From: a virus
Strand: one strand, 5' to 3'
Virus record (IMG/VR): IMGVR_UViG_3300028553_000103
Coordinates: 1-33,790 of that record
DNA: 33,790 bases
Part shown: piece by piece, positions 1-8,121 of the stretch
How the letters are laid out: every line of letters starts with the position of its first letter
How positions within the stretch are numbered: position 1 is the first letter of the stretch
The notes under the pieces: model-generated
Database searches by the model: none
Told to the model about the DNA's origin: nothing
The model's input: the letters and a program-made list of their open reading frames with translations, nothing else
Made by a program: the position numbers and the translations under genes

Positions 1-1
1 A

Positions 2-1279
2 GATAAGGGTGGTGATGGTGCTGGTGGTGGTGGAGGAGGGGGGGGTGCTACCGGAGGAGGTGGTGGCGGAGCAGGAGAAGATAATAGTTCTGGTGGTGGA
101 GGAGGTTCAGGTGGTGGAAGCAAATATCGTCCTGAATTGTCCACATTACAAAGTCAATGGACAAATGGTGGCAGTGGGTATGCTAATCTCAAATACACCG
201 CAGTATCTACAACTGCAACAACAACCACTAGAAATACAACAGTATCTGGAACTAAAACTCCGATACTTACAATCAAATCAGATATTGTTGGTATACAAAC
301 AATAAGATGTGTTGTTTCAAACATTAATGCAACAAACTCACCAATTATTTCTAATGTTGTAAATTTTGCTACTGTATCAGACACTCAACAATTTAATATA
401 AATGTAGAGGCAATCACAAATACTACTGCATTAATTTCTACAATTAATTTATTTAATGGTGACTATCAATTTTTAGTTACTTCTACAGATATTGTGGAAA
501 ATTTAAGCACAAACTTATATAGTTTTTATGCTCCAGATAGAAACATTAATGTTGAAATGGATCTTTATGGTGGAAAGGGTTCCGATAAAGGTTCTTATGC
601 TGGTGGTGAGGGTGGATTTTCTAGAATAAGATTTACAATGTTAAGAAACACCGAATATGTAATTGCAGGACTTATAAGCAGTATTAATGCACCATTTCTT
701 TATAGAAAAGCAAACTTAATTGCTGCTGTTGGTGGTGGAGGAAATGCAGGAACTTCGGGTAAAGGTGGTTTTGGTGGAGGAGTAAATATTGGTGGTCAAT
801 CCGGATTTGGAAGAGATAATGGATCTGGTGGTACAATTATTACTGCAGGAAATTTACCCGCAAACGGAATTTTTGGTTCGGCAACGAACTTAACTGCAGT
901 GTCTCCAGATACAAAAGCAGTTTCTCCAAATGGTGGAAGAGTTTTATCGTGTCATAGAGGTGTTTATTGGAGACAACAAGGGTTCAGTGCTTGTCTAGAT
1001 GTGGGAACTACACAATTTAGATTGTCTAATGGAACGATACTGACTAATACTGGTTCAATCGCAAGAGGATTTAAGGCAGGTTATGGAATTAATGAAACTG
1101 CAGGAGATGGAACTACAAATGGTGGTAGAGGTGGAAATGGTGCAACAGGTGGAAATGGTGGAATAAATGGTGGAGGTGGGGGAGGAAGTGGATATACTGA
1201 TGGTTCGATCACAGTGATTTCCACACAACAAGGTGGATCAACAGGAACTGCAAAGGTTGTTTTAAGAGTTGTAAATTAA
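2..1279 (+). CDS. Glycine-rich virion protein, 5' end cut by window (partial)
   Basis: The frame is open from base 2, so the true start lies upstream and 425 residues are visible. Residues 1-44 are almost all Gly/Ser, including a run of eight G bases at 38-45. Residues about 46-125 look like an Ig-like beta-sandwich, with a core Trp (53), alternating hydrophobic strands and a Cys (103) in an IRCVVSN strand. A second Gly-rich part follows (about 190-300), and a third (about 370-410) precedes a hydrophobic C-terminal strand ending KVVLRVVN. Gly-rich blocks capped by beta strands resemble the polyglycine domains of T4-like gp38 adhesins, so a fibre-tip or decoration role is likely. Placement beside an S74 fibre supports this. 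No enzymatic motif is visible. The Ig-like assignment is tentative. Confidence 0.75.
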   Translation, partial: DKGGDGAGGGGGGGGATGGGGGGAGEDNSSGGGGGSGGGSKYRPELSTLQSQWTNGGSGYANLKYTAVSTTATTTTRNTTVSGTKTPILTIKSDIVGIQTIRCVVSNINATNSPIISNVVNFATVSDTQQFNINVEAITNTTALISTINLFNGDYQFLVTSTDIVENLSTNLYSFYAPDRNINVEMDLYGGKGSDKGSYAGGEGGFSRIRFTMLRNTEYVIAGLISSINAPFLYRKANLIAAVGGGGNAGTSGKGGFGGGVNIGGQSGFGRDNGSGGTIITAGNLPANGIFGSATNLTAVSPDTKAVSPNGGRVLSCHRGVYWRQQGFSACLDVGTTQFRLSNGTILTNTGSIARGFKAGYGINETAGDGTTNGGRGGNGATGGNGGINGGGGGGSGYTDGSITVISTQQGGSTGTAKVVLRVVN

Positions 1280-1288
1280 CTAAATAAT
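1280..1288 (+). promoter_or_regulatory. T4-type late promoter core
   Basis: CTAAATAAT directly follows the stop codon of the preceding gene, 38 nt before the next ATG. It matches the T4-like late core (TATAAATA) apart from its first positions. Confidence 0.55.
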
Positions 1289-1317
1289 AATAACTAACAG
1301 GTTGGCGTTCTCCACCT

Positions 1318-3666
1318 ATGGCTGCGATCAATAAGAATTTCGTCATAAAAAATGGATTGGAGGTAAATACCGATCTCATTTTTGCCGATATTGTAACTGA
1401 TAAGGTTGGTATTGGTACCACAAATCCACAATACACTCTTCACGTTAGTGGTGGGATTGGTGTAACGAACCTTTATGTTTCTGGTATTGCAACGATTACA
1501 ACTGGTATTGTTACCAATCTGACCAGTACCAATCTTACTGGTACTGCAGGAACTATTACGACTTTTAATAGTACCAATTTAAGAAGCACCAACCTCAATG
1601 TAACTGGTATTGGTACGATTGCGACATTGAACGCAACCGGAATCGCAGTTACCAATTTTACGGTTGGTGGAATCTCTACATTCACCAATGGACCAGTACT
1701 AATTGGTTCTGGTACTTCTACAGGAACAGCATCACAAAGACTTCAAGTCACTGGTGGGACTTATGTTTCTGGTAATCTTGGTATTGGATCTACAAATCCA
1801 ACATCAAAACTTCACGTTGTTGGTGATGCAAGAATTACTGGTGTTGTAACTGCAACTACATTTAGTGGTGCAGTCAGTGGTATTGCAGCATCCGCAACAC
1901 AACTAGTTACACCAAGAACCTTTGAGATTACTGGTGATGTTGTTGCTTCTCCAATCAGTTTTGATGGAACTGGTAATGTATCATTAGCAGCAACAATACA
2001 ACCAAATAGTGTTGGACTTGGAACTGATACAACCGGTGATTATGTAAGAGACATTACCGGAACTTCAAACCAGATTAGTGTAAGTGTAACTTCTGGTGAA
2101 GGTTCTACACCAACTTTAAGTGTTCCCAATCAATTTACTGCACCACAAGACGTAACAGTTACAAGAGATTTATTAGTTAATCGTAACTTAAATGTGAATG
2201 GAAACATTACGATTGGTGGAACATCTGCGACTTTATTTACAACCGAACTTAAAATATCAGACCCTGATATTGTTCTTGGATTTAGAACCGACGGAAGTGG
2301 TAATGATGTTTCTAATGATAATACTGCAAATCACGGTGGTGTTGCACTTGCATCTACTGAAGGAACACCATTAGTTCAGTTATTCATTGCTGGGATTGAG
2401 ACTAACCCACCAACATATAAGAAAATAATGTGGTTTAAGTCTGGTACTTTTGCCGGACTTGGAACTGATGCTTGGTTGATCAACTATGCTGTTGGTATTG
2501 GTAGTACTCAATTTCCATTAGGTACAAGACTGGCTGCTGGTAATGTTCAGTTTACACAAAATGATTTAGCAGTTGTAAGAAATATAAACTCATCTGGTAT
2601 CGTTACTGCAACTACATTTATTGGAAATGTGAATGCCGGTGTGGGAACCATTACGACTTTTAATAGTACCAATGGAACTATTACCAATGGAACCATAACA
2701 AACCTGACTGGCACTGCAGCAACGATTGGTACTGTTAAGATTGTCTCTGGTATTATTACTGCAACATCAGGCATCGTTACTTATTATGGTGATGGTACTT
2801 ATCTGACTGGTACTGCTTCAAGTCCAAATTTACAAGCAGTTTTAAATACTGGAAATACTTCTAATATTGGTTTTAGTATTACTGGAGTTTCTACATTAAC
2901 AACACTGAATAGCACTTCTGGGACTATTACTAATATTTCTGGTACTGCTGGAACTATTACAACACTGAATAGCACTTCTGGGACTATTACTAATTTAAGT
3001 GGTGTTAATATCAATGTAACTGGTGTAGTAACAGCAACATCTTTTGTTGGTTCTGGAGCAAATCTAACCGGTATTGCAAATACTGCAAATATTGTAAGTA
3101 CTGCAATCACCACAGGAATTCTTAATGTTACTACTTCTGCGGTGATTGGTAGTGGAGTTACAATCAATTCATCAGGTATTAATGTTACTGGTGTAGTAAC
3201 AGCAACATCTTTTGTTGGTAATGGTTCTGGACTGACTGGTGCTGGTTCTACTGTTGCTGATGATACAACAACAAACCAAGAGTTCTTCCCACTCTTTACT
3301 GCAACTACATCAGGAACTATTACTGCATCAGGCATCTCAACATCAAAACTGACTTATAACCCTTCTACGGGGGCTATGACTGCAGTTGATTTTAATTCTA
3401 CTAGTGATATAAATCTCAAAGAGAATATTCGCACAGTAGGAAATGCATTAGAAATCACAGAACAACTTCGTGGTGTCTCATTTGATTGGAAAGAAACTGG
3501 TAGAAGTTCTTATGGTGTGATTGCACAAGAATTGGAAGAAGTACTTCCAGAACTTGTAACTCAAGGTGATGTAAAATCAGTCAACTATAATGGTCTGATT
3601 GGAGTTCTGATTGAGGCAGTGAAAGAACAACAGAAACAAATTGAAGAACTTAAAAATACTAAATAA
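1318..3666 (+). CDS. Tail fibre with C-terminal S74 intramolecular chaperone
   Basis: This 782-residue protein is dominated by Thr/Ser/Gly/Asn beta repeats, including GIGTTNP..LHV and VTGVVTATSFVG-type units and two near-identical LNSTSGTITN units near residues 530-560. Residues about 190-428 form a module shared with the giant fibre at 15413. The C-terminus carries a Peptidase_S74 (endosialidase-type) chaperone. Ser696 in TSDINLKENI is followed five residues later by Lys701, the spacing of the known autocatalytic Ser-Lys dyad. Cleavage would release about 87 residues ending in a coiled-coil-like tail. Such chaperones trimerise and fold fibres and are then shed. The product is probably a trimeric host-recognition fibre at the virion tail. 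The ATG is chosen because it follows a late promoter at the usual distance. Its receptor is unknown. Confidence 0.88.
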   Translation: MAAINKNFVIKNGLEVNTDLIFADIVTDKVGIGTTNPQYTLHVSGGIGVTNLYVSGIATITTGIVTNLTSTNLTGTAGTITTFNSTNLRSTNLNVTGIGTIATLNATGIAVTNFTVGGISTFTNGPVLIGSGTSTGTASQRLQVTGGTYVSGNLGIGSTNPTSKLHVVGDARITGVVTATTFSGAVSGIAASATQLVTPRTFEITGDVVASPISFDGTGNVSLAATIQPNSVGLGTDTTGDYVRDITGTSNQISVSVTSGEGSTPTLSVPNQFTAPQDVTVTRDLLVNRNLNVNGNITIGGTSATLFTTELKISDPDIVLGFRTDGSGNDVSNDNTANHGGVALASTEGTPLVQLFIAGIETNPPTYKKIMWFKSGTFAGLGTDAWLINYAVGIGSTQFPLGTRLAAGNVQFTQNDLAVVRNINSSGIVTATTFIGNVNAGVGTITTFNSTNGTITNGTITNLTGTAATIGTVKIVSGIITATSGIVTYYGDGTYLTGTASSPNLQAVLNTGNTSNIGFSITGVSTLTTLNSTSGTITNISGTAGTITTLNSTSGTITNLSGVNINVTGVVTATSFVGSGANLTGIANTANIVSTAITTGILNVTTSAVIGSGVTINSSGINVTGVVTATSFVGNGSGLTGAGSTVADDTTTNQEFFPLFTATTSGTITASGISTSKLTYNPSTGAMTAVDFNSTSDINLKENIRTVGNALEITEQLRGVSFDWKETGRSSYGVIAQELEEVLPELVTQGDVKSVNYNGLIGVLIEAVKEQQKQIEELKNTK

Positions 3667-3667
3667 T
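3659..3667 (+). promoter_or_regulatory. T4-type late promoter core overlapping stop codon
   Basis: CTAAATAAT contains the TAA stop of the upstream S74 fibre (3664-3666) and lies 37 nt before the next ATG. The core and its spacing are nearly the same as at 1280, and both lie in the longer shared string ACTAAATAATAATAAC. Confidence 0.55.
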
Positions 3668-3695
3668 AATAACTTAAGCCGAGTAATCAACGACG

Positions 3696-3938
3696 ATGGC
3701 AATTAAAATTTCAGGAACTACTGTTATTGATGACAGTAGGAATATACAAAACGTAGGAATAATTACTGTAACCACACTCAAAGTTGGTGCTGGTGTTACC
3801 ATCGACTCTTCTGGTATCAATGTTGTTGGTGTAATCACTGCAAGTGATTTTATTGATGGTGGCACAAATCTTCTCACGGCAATCAACACAAAGGCATCAA
3901 CAGGAAAAGCAATTGCAATGGCAATGGTCTTTGGTTGA
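3696..3938 (+). CDS. Small virion-type fibre protein
   Basis: This 80-residue protein begins MAIKISGTTVIDDSRNIQN and has a VGAGVTIDSSGINVVGVITA repeat unit like those in the long fibres, followed by a short helical end. It resembles one shaft repeat with an attachment-like N-terminus. Small proteins of this kind accompany cyanophage fibres. It could be a fibre connector or the remnant of a longer fibre. It has its own late promoter, which argues that it is expressed. Confidence 0.7.
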   Translation: MAIKISGTTVIDDSRNIQNVGIITVTTLKVGAGVTIDSSGINVVGVITASDFIDGGTNLLTAINTKASTGKAIAMAMVFG

Positions 3939-3961
3939 TAAATAAACAAAATTTTTTGTTA

Positions 3962-3970
3962 TGTAAATAA
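3962..3970 (+). promoter_or_regulatory. T4-type late promoter core (one of two candidates)
   Basis: TGTAAATAA lies 39 nt before the ATG at 4001, the same distance as in two other late promoters here. A second candidate, GATAAATAA, lies at 3937-3945. A direct repeat TTTCACAAAA (3977-3986 and 3992-4001) flanks an AAGAGG ribosome-binding site at 3986-3991. Confidence 0.45.
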
Positions 3971-4000
3971 AAAAAATTTCACAAAAAGAGGTTTCACAAA

Positions 4001-4375
4001 ATGTCAGCACCAAATATTGTAAACGTCACAACTATTACTGGAATTACCACATACAAAACATTAACTGGCAACACCGAAACAGTTTTCCTCAATGCTCCAG
4101 CTTCCACTAATGAAGTTATAAAAGTAAATAACGTTATTATTGCAAATACAACATCAACTTCAGTAAATGCCACAGTTTCATATAGGACGGCCGCGGCCGG
4201 TGGTGGCACCGCATTTAAAATTGCAAATAGCACTCCAATTTCTGCATACTCAACTTTGGTTTTAATTGATAAATCATCTTCAATTTATTTGGAAGAAAAT
4301 ACTAGTTTGACTGCAACTTCATCAAGTGTTTCTGGACTTTTGGATATTATATGTTCTTATGAAGAAATTAGTTGA
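4001..4375 (+). CDS. Small beta-rich virion protein
   Basis: This 124-residue Thr/Ser/Asn-rich protein shows alternating beta strands, with no signal peptide and no catalytic motif. Its pattern (NAP near residue 30, VSYRTAAAGGGTAFKIAN, an STLVLIDKSSSIYLEENTSL segment and a final hydrophobic strand) parallels the 113-residue protein at 13204, so the two probably share a small beta-sandwich fold used in tail decoration. Residues around TAAAGGG come from an unusually GC-rich patch holding a 12-base palindrome. The start is supported by an AAGAGG site nine bases upstream. The precise role is unknown. Confidence 0.65.
   Translation: MSAPNIVNVTTITGITTYKTLTGNTETVFLNAPASTNEVIKVNNVIIANTTSTSVNATVSYRTAAAGGGTAFKIANSTPISAYSTLVLIDKSSSIYLEENTSLTATSSSVSGLLDIICSYEEIS
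4188..4199. repeat. 12-base GC-only palindrome
   Basis: CGGCCGCGGCCG is its own reverse complement and lies inside the gene at 4001, in otherwise AT-rich sequence. It includes a CCGCGG core. It encodes a small Ala/Gly linker. Confidence 0.8.
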
Positions 4376-4412
4376 TAAAAAAACAATAAAAAAAAAAACG
4401 AGGAAATTGTAA

Positions 4413-4865
4413 ATGACTAACCTTTATTCTAAAAATGGAGAAACTCCTAAAGAAGTTGTGATGTTGATTCTTCCAGACGGAAGAACCAGAACAGATAATT
4501 TTACACAAGAAGAATTGGAATTGTGTGGTTACACTGGACCATATACTATACCAGAATATGATAATATTTTACAATTTTTATCGTGGAATTCTGAAAATTT
4601 AAGATATGAATTAAATGATTATTCAGATGAACACTATATCAATATTCTCAGAAATTTCAGAAATCTTGAACTTAATCAAAGTGATATTACTATGATTGAA
4701 GATTATCCAATTTCACCTGAGTCTAAATTGAAATTTAAATCTTATAGAGATTGGTTGAGAAATTTGCCAGAAAAAGTTTTGAAAGGAGAATATGAAATTC
4801 CAAAATCAGAACAACAAATTGAAAAATTGTTTTACGATGCAAAACTTTTATTTGAGGTAATATAA
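4413..4865 (+). CDS. Tail-assembly-chaperone-like protein
   Basis: This 150-residue acidic, probably soluble protein starts after a clear GAGGA ribosome-binding site. The N-terminal half contains LILPDGRTRTDNF, a YTGPYTIPEYD turn and a LSWNSENLRYEL segment. The second half reads R..R....L..SDITMI.DYPISPESK...KSYRDWLRNLPEKV. That resembles the phage tail assembly chaperone family, where a sDW segment is followed by YR..LRdlP. I infer a helper for assembly of a neighbouring fibre or of the Gly/Cys-rich protein whose gene begins two bases later. Without a profile search this rests on the short C-terminal pattern only. Confidence 0.5.
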   Translation: MTNLYSKNGETPKEVVMLILPDGRTRTDNFTQEELELCGYTGPYTIPEYDNILQFLSWNSENLRYELNDYSDEHYINILRNFRNLELNQSDITMIEDYPISPESKLKFKSYRDWLRNLPEKVLKGEYEIPKSEQQIEKLFYDAKLLFEVI

Positions 4866-4866
4866 A

Positions 4867-5676
4867 ATGCCAAGACCCAATAAACCAAAAATTTTACGAA
4901 AAATTTCAGACACCCAATTAACACTCAATACAAACTCATACTCAAACGTAACTGGTGTAACATCTACTACCTCTTGTTGCACCTGTCAATATTGTTTTGT
5001 TGGAAAATCAAATCTCAAAGATATGGTTGATGCATGTGTAGCAATTCAAGCTTCAGGTACTCACGCCGGTGCAAATGTGGGCCCTTGGTCGTCGGGACAT
5101 CCCAATGGCGAGGGCAACCGTTCTGGCGGTGGAGCAAGTGGCGGCGCTGGATGTGGAAGTCCTTTCATTTTTTCAAAAGTAAACAGTTTTAATAATGGAA
5201 CCTGGTGTTTTAAAAGACCGGGGTGTTCAGTTGTTGGCGCCTCAAGAACTTCAACATTTTTTTGTAATTTGCTAGATAGTTCTTTAGGAATACTATCTTG
5301 TGCATCCACTTCAGGATGTAATGCAAACGGTGGAGGAGTTAGTCATAATCCCCAGGGGCACGATCATTATGTACACGAAGCTTCAAATGGTGCCAATGGA
5401 ACCCTCGGTGCAGCTGCTACTACTACTAATAATACTGCCGGAGTGTTTTATGATGTTTGTAATGTTGCCGGATCAGGATGCTGTAGTGGATATTTGCAAT
5501 CCTCTTACTCTGGCAAACTCGTACCATCTCCTCTGAACGTATTTGGAACAACTGTTCCCAGATCTGATGCAACTTTTCATACCAGTTCGGGAGAATCCCA
5601 CCACACAACGTTGTTTAGTTGCCCTGGTTGGGTGCATATAAAATCTACAGGAAGAAATGATAACGTGAATGAATAA
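4867..5676 (+). CDS. Cys- and Gly-rich virion-type protein, unknown
   Basis: This 269-residue protein has fifteen cysteines, which is exceptional for a phage fibre-like product. A CC-x-C-x-x-C cluster lies near residues 37-42 and further single or paired Cys are spread to near the end. A Gly/Ser-rich stretch (about residues 82-98) and several His pairs also occur. There is no signal peptide or transmembrane segment. The Cys/His pattern could bind metal or form disulphides once outside the cell. The stretch 5080-5165 is clearly richer in G+C than its surroundings, suggesting a different origin. The gene ends eight bases inside the following oxygenase gene, so the two are probably translated together, which makes this protein a candidate substrate. 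I do not recognise the family. Confidence 0.65.
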   Translation: MPRPNKPKILRKISDTQLTLNTNSYSNVTGVTSTTSCCTCQYCFVGKSNLKDMVDACVAIQASGTHAGANVGPWSSGHPNGEGNRSGGGASGGAGCGSPFIFSKVNSFNNGTWCFKRPGCSVVGASRTSTFFCNLLDSSLGILSCASTSGCNANGGGVSHNPQGHDHYVHEASNGANGTLGAAATTTNNTAGVFYDVCNVAGSGCCSGYLQSSYSGKLVPSPLNVFGTTVPRSDATFHTSSGESHHTTLFSCPGWVHIKSTGRNDNVNE

Positions 5677-6322
5677 GATAAAATATAGAAATTCTAATGT
5701 ATGGTTTAACACAAATTTACCACTAGAAATTTGTAATTCAATTGAAAATGATTTATTATTTTTTGATAAAGAATTTAAAGATTCAAAGATAAAAAATGAA
5801 AATTTTAATAACTTAAATCAAAAAATAAGAAATTCAAAGAATGCTTGGATTCCAACAACTCACTGGACTCATGGTTTTATATGGCCATATATCTGTAGAG
5901 CAAATGAAGAATGTTTTAAATATGATATAACAAATATTGATAACGAATCTATGCAATACACTTCTTATTGTGAGGGGCAATACTACCAGTGGCATAGTGA
6001 CGATGATTACAGTTCTCACGTTGCATCTATTCGTCCAAATTCATCTACCACTTTTGAAAAAACTGTTGATGATTACTATAATTACTTGCAAATTAAAACA
6101 GAGCATGTTAGAAAACTTTCTTTTTCTTTATTGCTATCAGATGCTGATGATTATGAAGGTGGAAATTTTCAAATTTTAGATGGAAAAGACTCATATTTTG
6201 CTCCAAGGCAAAGAGGAACTCTTATAATTTTTGATTCTAGAATGTTACATAGAGTTTTAAAAGTTACAAAAGGACAAAGAAAATCTTTAGTTGGATGGTG
6301 TATTGGTCCACGTTGGAAATAA
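5669..6322 (+). CDS. 2OG-Fe(II) oxygenase, prolyl-4-hydroxylase-like (copy 1)
   Basis: This 217-residue protein fits the 2-oxoglutarate/Fe(II) dioxygenase fold. The iron ligands are His109 and Asp111 (WHSDD) and His194 (LHRV). Arg204, ten residues after the last His, fits the 2-oxoglutarate carboxylate. The core also has GQYYQWH, RKLSFSLLLSDADDYEGGNFQI, RGTLIIFDSR and RKSLVGW, the usual order of a PiuC/P4H-like enzyme. It would couple oxidation of 2-oxoglutarate to hydroxylation of a side chain. It is clearly paralogous to the protein at 29924 across the IPTTHW, QYT.Y..GQ.Y and FDSR..HRVLKVTKG segments. Its start overlaps the Gly/Cys-rich gene by eight bases. The substrate is not shown by sequence; a fibre-type protein is my inference. 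Confidence 0.82.
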   Translation: MNKIKYRNSNVWFNTNLPLEICNSIENDLLFFDKEFKDSKIKNENFNNLNQKIRNSKNAWIPTTHWTHGFIWPYICRANEECFKYDITNIDNESMQYTSYCEGQYYQWHSDDDYSSHVASIRPNSSTTFEKTVDDYYNYLQIKTEHVRKLSFSLLLSDADDYEGGNFQILDGKDSYFAPRQRGTLIIFDSRMLHRVLKVTKGQRKSLVGWCIGPRWK

Positions 6323-6326
6323 TTTT

Positions 6327-6947
6327 ATGAATAAAAATATTTCATGGACATATAATGAGAAATTTGAAGAGCATGGATTTTTTATCATTAAAAATTTGTG
6401 CGATCCCTCACTTCTATATTCAGAAGTTCCAAGTGGTGAAGTTAAAGGCAAAGTTTTAATCTATCAAAAAAAATCTGGTGAATTAATTTCAATTTCTGAT
6501 GAATCACAAGTGCCAAATTCATCTGCTAGACGTAATTTTCCACTATATCAACATATTAGTTTTAGTATCAAATCAATAATAGAAAATTTTATAGGAAGAA
6601 AATTATATACAACTTATTGGTATGATAGGTTTTATTTTTCAAATCAAGAATTGAAAATACATACGGATAAAGAGCAGTGTGAAATTTCTTGTAGTTTACA
6701 TATTTCATCTAATCTCAAAAAATATTGGGATTTTAAATTAATGAATCTGTATGGAGAAGAAAAATCAGTTCAATTAAATCCGGGAGATGCTATAGTATAT
6801 AAAGGTATTCAAATACCACATTGGAGAGATCCCTTGCCATCAAGGCATGATAAAAAAAATTCAACACAAAATGATGATACATACTATCATCAATCTTTTT
6901 TTCATTATGTCTTACAAGATGGAAATTATATTCAATTTGCTAATTAA
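6327..6947 (+). CDS. 2OG-Fe(II) oxygenase-like protein (copy 1 partner)
   Basis: This 206-residue protein starts at an ATG four bases after the previous stop; an upstream TTG would overlap the preceding gene and is less likely. The core has LKIHTDKEQCEISCSLHIS (His112, Asp114), then LNPGDAIVYKG and IPHWRDP (His165, Arg167), and ends with YYHQSFFHYVLQDG (His193). An HxD, a later His and the PGD turn are typical of phytanoyl-dioxygenase-like 2OG enzymes; which distal His binds iron is uncertain. It matches the protein at 30546 segment by segment (IGRKLY, YDRFYF, CEIS, PHWRDP, FFHYV.QDG). It therefore forms a duplicated pair with the preceding gene. Confidence 0.75.
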   Translation: MNKNISWTYNEKFEEHGFFIIKNLCDPSLLYSEVPSGEVKGKVLIYQKKSGELISISDESQVPNSSARRNFPLYQHISFSIKSIIENFIGRKLYTTYWYDRFYFSNQELKIHTDKEQCEISCSLHISSNLKKYWDFKLMNLYGEEKSVQLNPGDAIVYKGIQIPHWRDPLPSRHDKKNSTQNDDTYYHQSFFHYVLQDGNYIQFAN

Positions 6948-6952
6948 AAAAC

Positions 6953-7930
6953 ATGAGTACGATTATTTTTATTGATGGTGGAATAGGAAGAGTTCTTTGC
7001 TCAATCCCGGCACTTTTAAAATATCACAGATTAAATCCAAATAAAGAATGGTATGTGATTGTTGCTGGATGGGAGTATTTGTTTTGGGGAATTCCCGAAC
7101 TTCAAAATAGATCTTTTCATTCAGAAACAAAAGGAATATTTGAAAATTATTGGTTGAATGCAGAAGAAGTTATATCTCCAGAACCATATAGAGTTCCAGA
7201 ATATTATAAAAATCAAATTTCTATGGCAGAGTCTTTTGATTTTGAAATTAATAAGACTACAGACCATTCAGATCTTCCAAATTTAGATTTTTTCTGTTCT
7301 TCTGCAGAAGTTGATATTGCATATAGTGTTTTAAAAACTGCAAAAGAAAATCAAGGAAAGGATAAAACAATTGTGATTCAACCATATGGGAGCACCGCAA
7401 ATAAAAGAGACTATGGAATTGTTGATTTTAGCAATAGATCTATTCCTGAAGATTTTTACGAATATTTGGTTGATTCTTTAATGGAAGACTATAACGTAAT
7501 TTATATGGGAGATTCTTCTCTTCATGACGGAAAAACTTTTATACCAAATCCAGATGTTGGAATAAGAGAGTGGGCAACTATTATTCAATATTGTGATTAT
7601 TTTATTGGTTGTGATAGTTGTGGGCAACATATGGCAAAAGCAGTAAATCAAAAAGCATCTGTTTTTATTGCAGGAACTCATGAAACAAATGTATCTTATC
7701 CAAAAGATTTTCATATTATCAAAAAAGATTTGCCATTTTATCCTGATACGATGAGAATAAGTGGATTTTCTTCAAACTTATCATCAAGGTTGAATGAACA
7801 AAGAGTAGAATTTTCAGAAGAAGAAATGTATAAACATTACAAACAAATAATACTGCAAATTGAATCTCATTCTACCTTTGATTTTGAAGAAAATAAAATT
7901 GACAAAAATGAATATTTGATTCATAATTAA
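6953..7930 (+). CDS. GT9-like (heptosyltransferase-type) glycosyltransferase
   Basis: This 325-residue protein has the two-domain layout of a GT-B glycosyltransferase. The N-terminal Rossmann start IIFIDGGIGRVLCSIPALL (residues 4-22) corresponds to the GT9 glycine loop. The second half opens with IVIQPYGS (140-147), continues with VIYMGD, and has the family-like donor-site segment FIGCDSCGQHMAKAV (217-231) followed by VFIAGTHETNVSYP. GT9 enzymes transfer heptose or other sugars from nucleotide donors. Phage members may glycosylate virion proteins or alter host lipopolysaccharide. The gene sits five bases after an oxygenase gene and upstream of a DUF6165-like gene. The acceptor is unknown, and loss of catalytic activity cannot be excluded. 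Confidence 0.68.
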   Translation: MSTIIFIDGGIGRVLCSIPALLKYHRLNPNKEWYVIVAGWEYLFWGIPELQNRSFHSETKGIFENYWLNAEEVISPEPYRVPEYYKNQISMAESFDFEINKTTDHSDLPNLDFFCSSAEVDIAYSVLKTAKENQGKDKTIVIQPYGSTANKRDYGIVDFSNRSIPEDFYEYLVDSLMEDYNVIYMGDSSLHDGKTFIPNPDVGIREWATIIQYCDYFIGCDSCGQHMAKAVNQKASVFIAGTHETNVSYPKDFHIIKKDLPFYPDTMRISGFSSNLSSRLNEQRVEFSEEEMYKHYKQIILQIESHSTFDFEENKIDKNEYLIHN

Positions 7931-7947
7931 GTTTATTCAAAATAAAA

Positions 7948-8091
7948 ATGGAAGAAACAGAATTTGAAAATCTCAAAAAAACTCTTAAAGTGTTAAAATT
8001 TTTAGATTATACTGAAGATGACATTCAAAGAGTTTTAAAAATAGAGAAAAAAGAAATTAAAGAAATTATGAAATATTTTGATGTTATTTAA
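7948..8091 (+). CDS. Small charged helical protein (47 aa)
   Basis: The reading frame begins MEETEFENLKKTLKVL and ends MKYFDVI. It is rich in Lys, Glu and hydrophobic heptad positions, so it should be a helical, possibly coiled-coil, soluble protein. The segment YTEDDIQRVLKIEKKEIKEIM resembles a short helix-turn-helix or adaptor helix pair, but no family is recognised. It fits tightly between the glycosyltransferase and oxygenase genes in the same direction, which argues for a real gene. Confidence 0.55.
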   Translation: MEETEFENLKKTLKVLKFLDYTEDDIQRVLKIEKKEIKEIMKYFDVI

Positions 8092-8121
8092 TAATATATA
8101 AGTATTGAAATGTAAAAAATA

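Noticed and set aside
9-305. Alternative + frame of 98 codons at the left edge
   Set aside because: It is an out-of-frame reading of GGT/GGA glycine codons as Val/Glu. The frame from base 2 continues as a recognisable Gly-rich protein to 1279.
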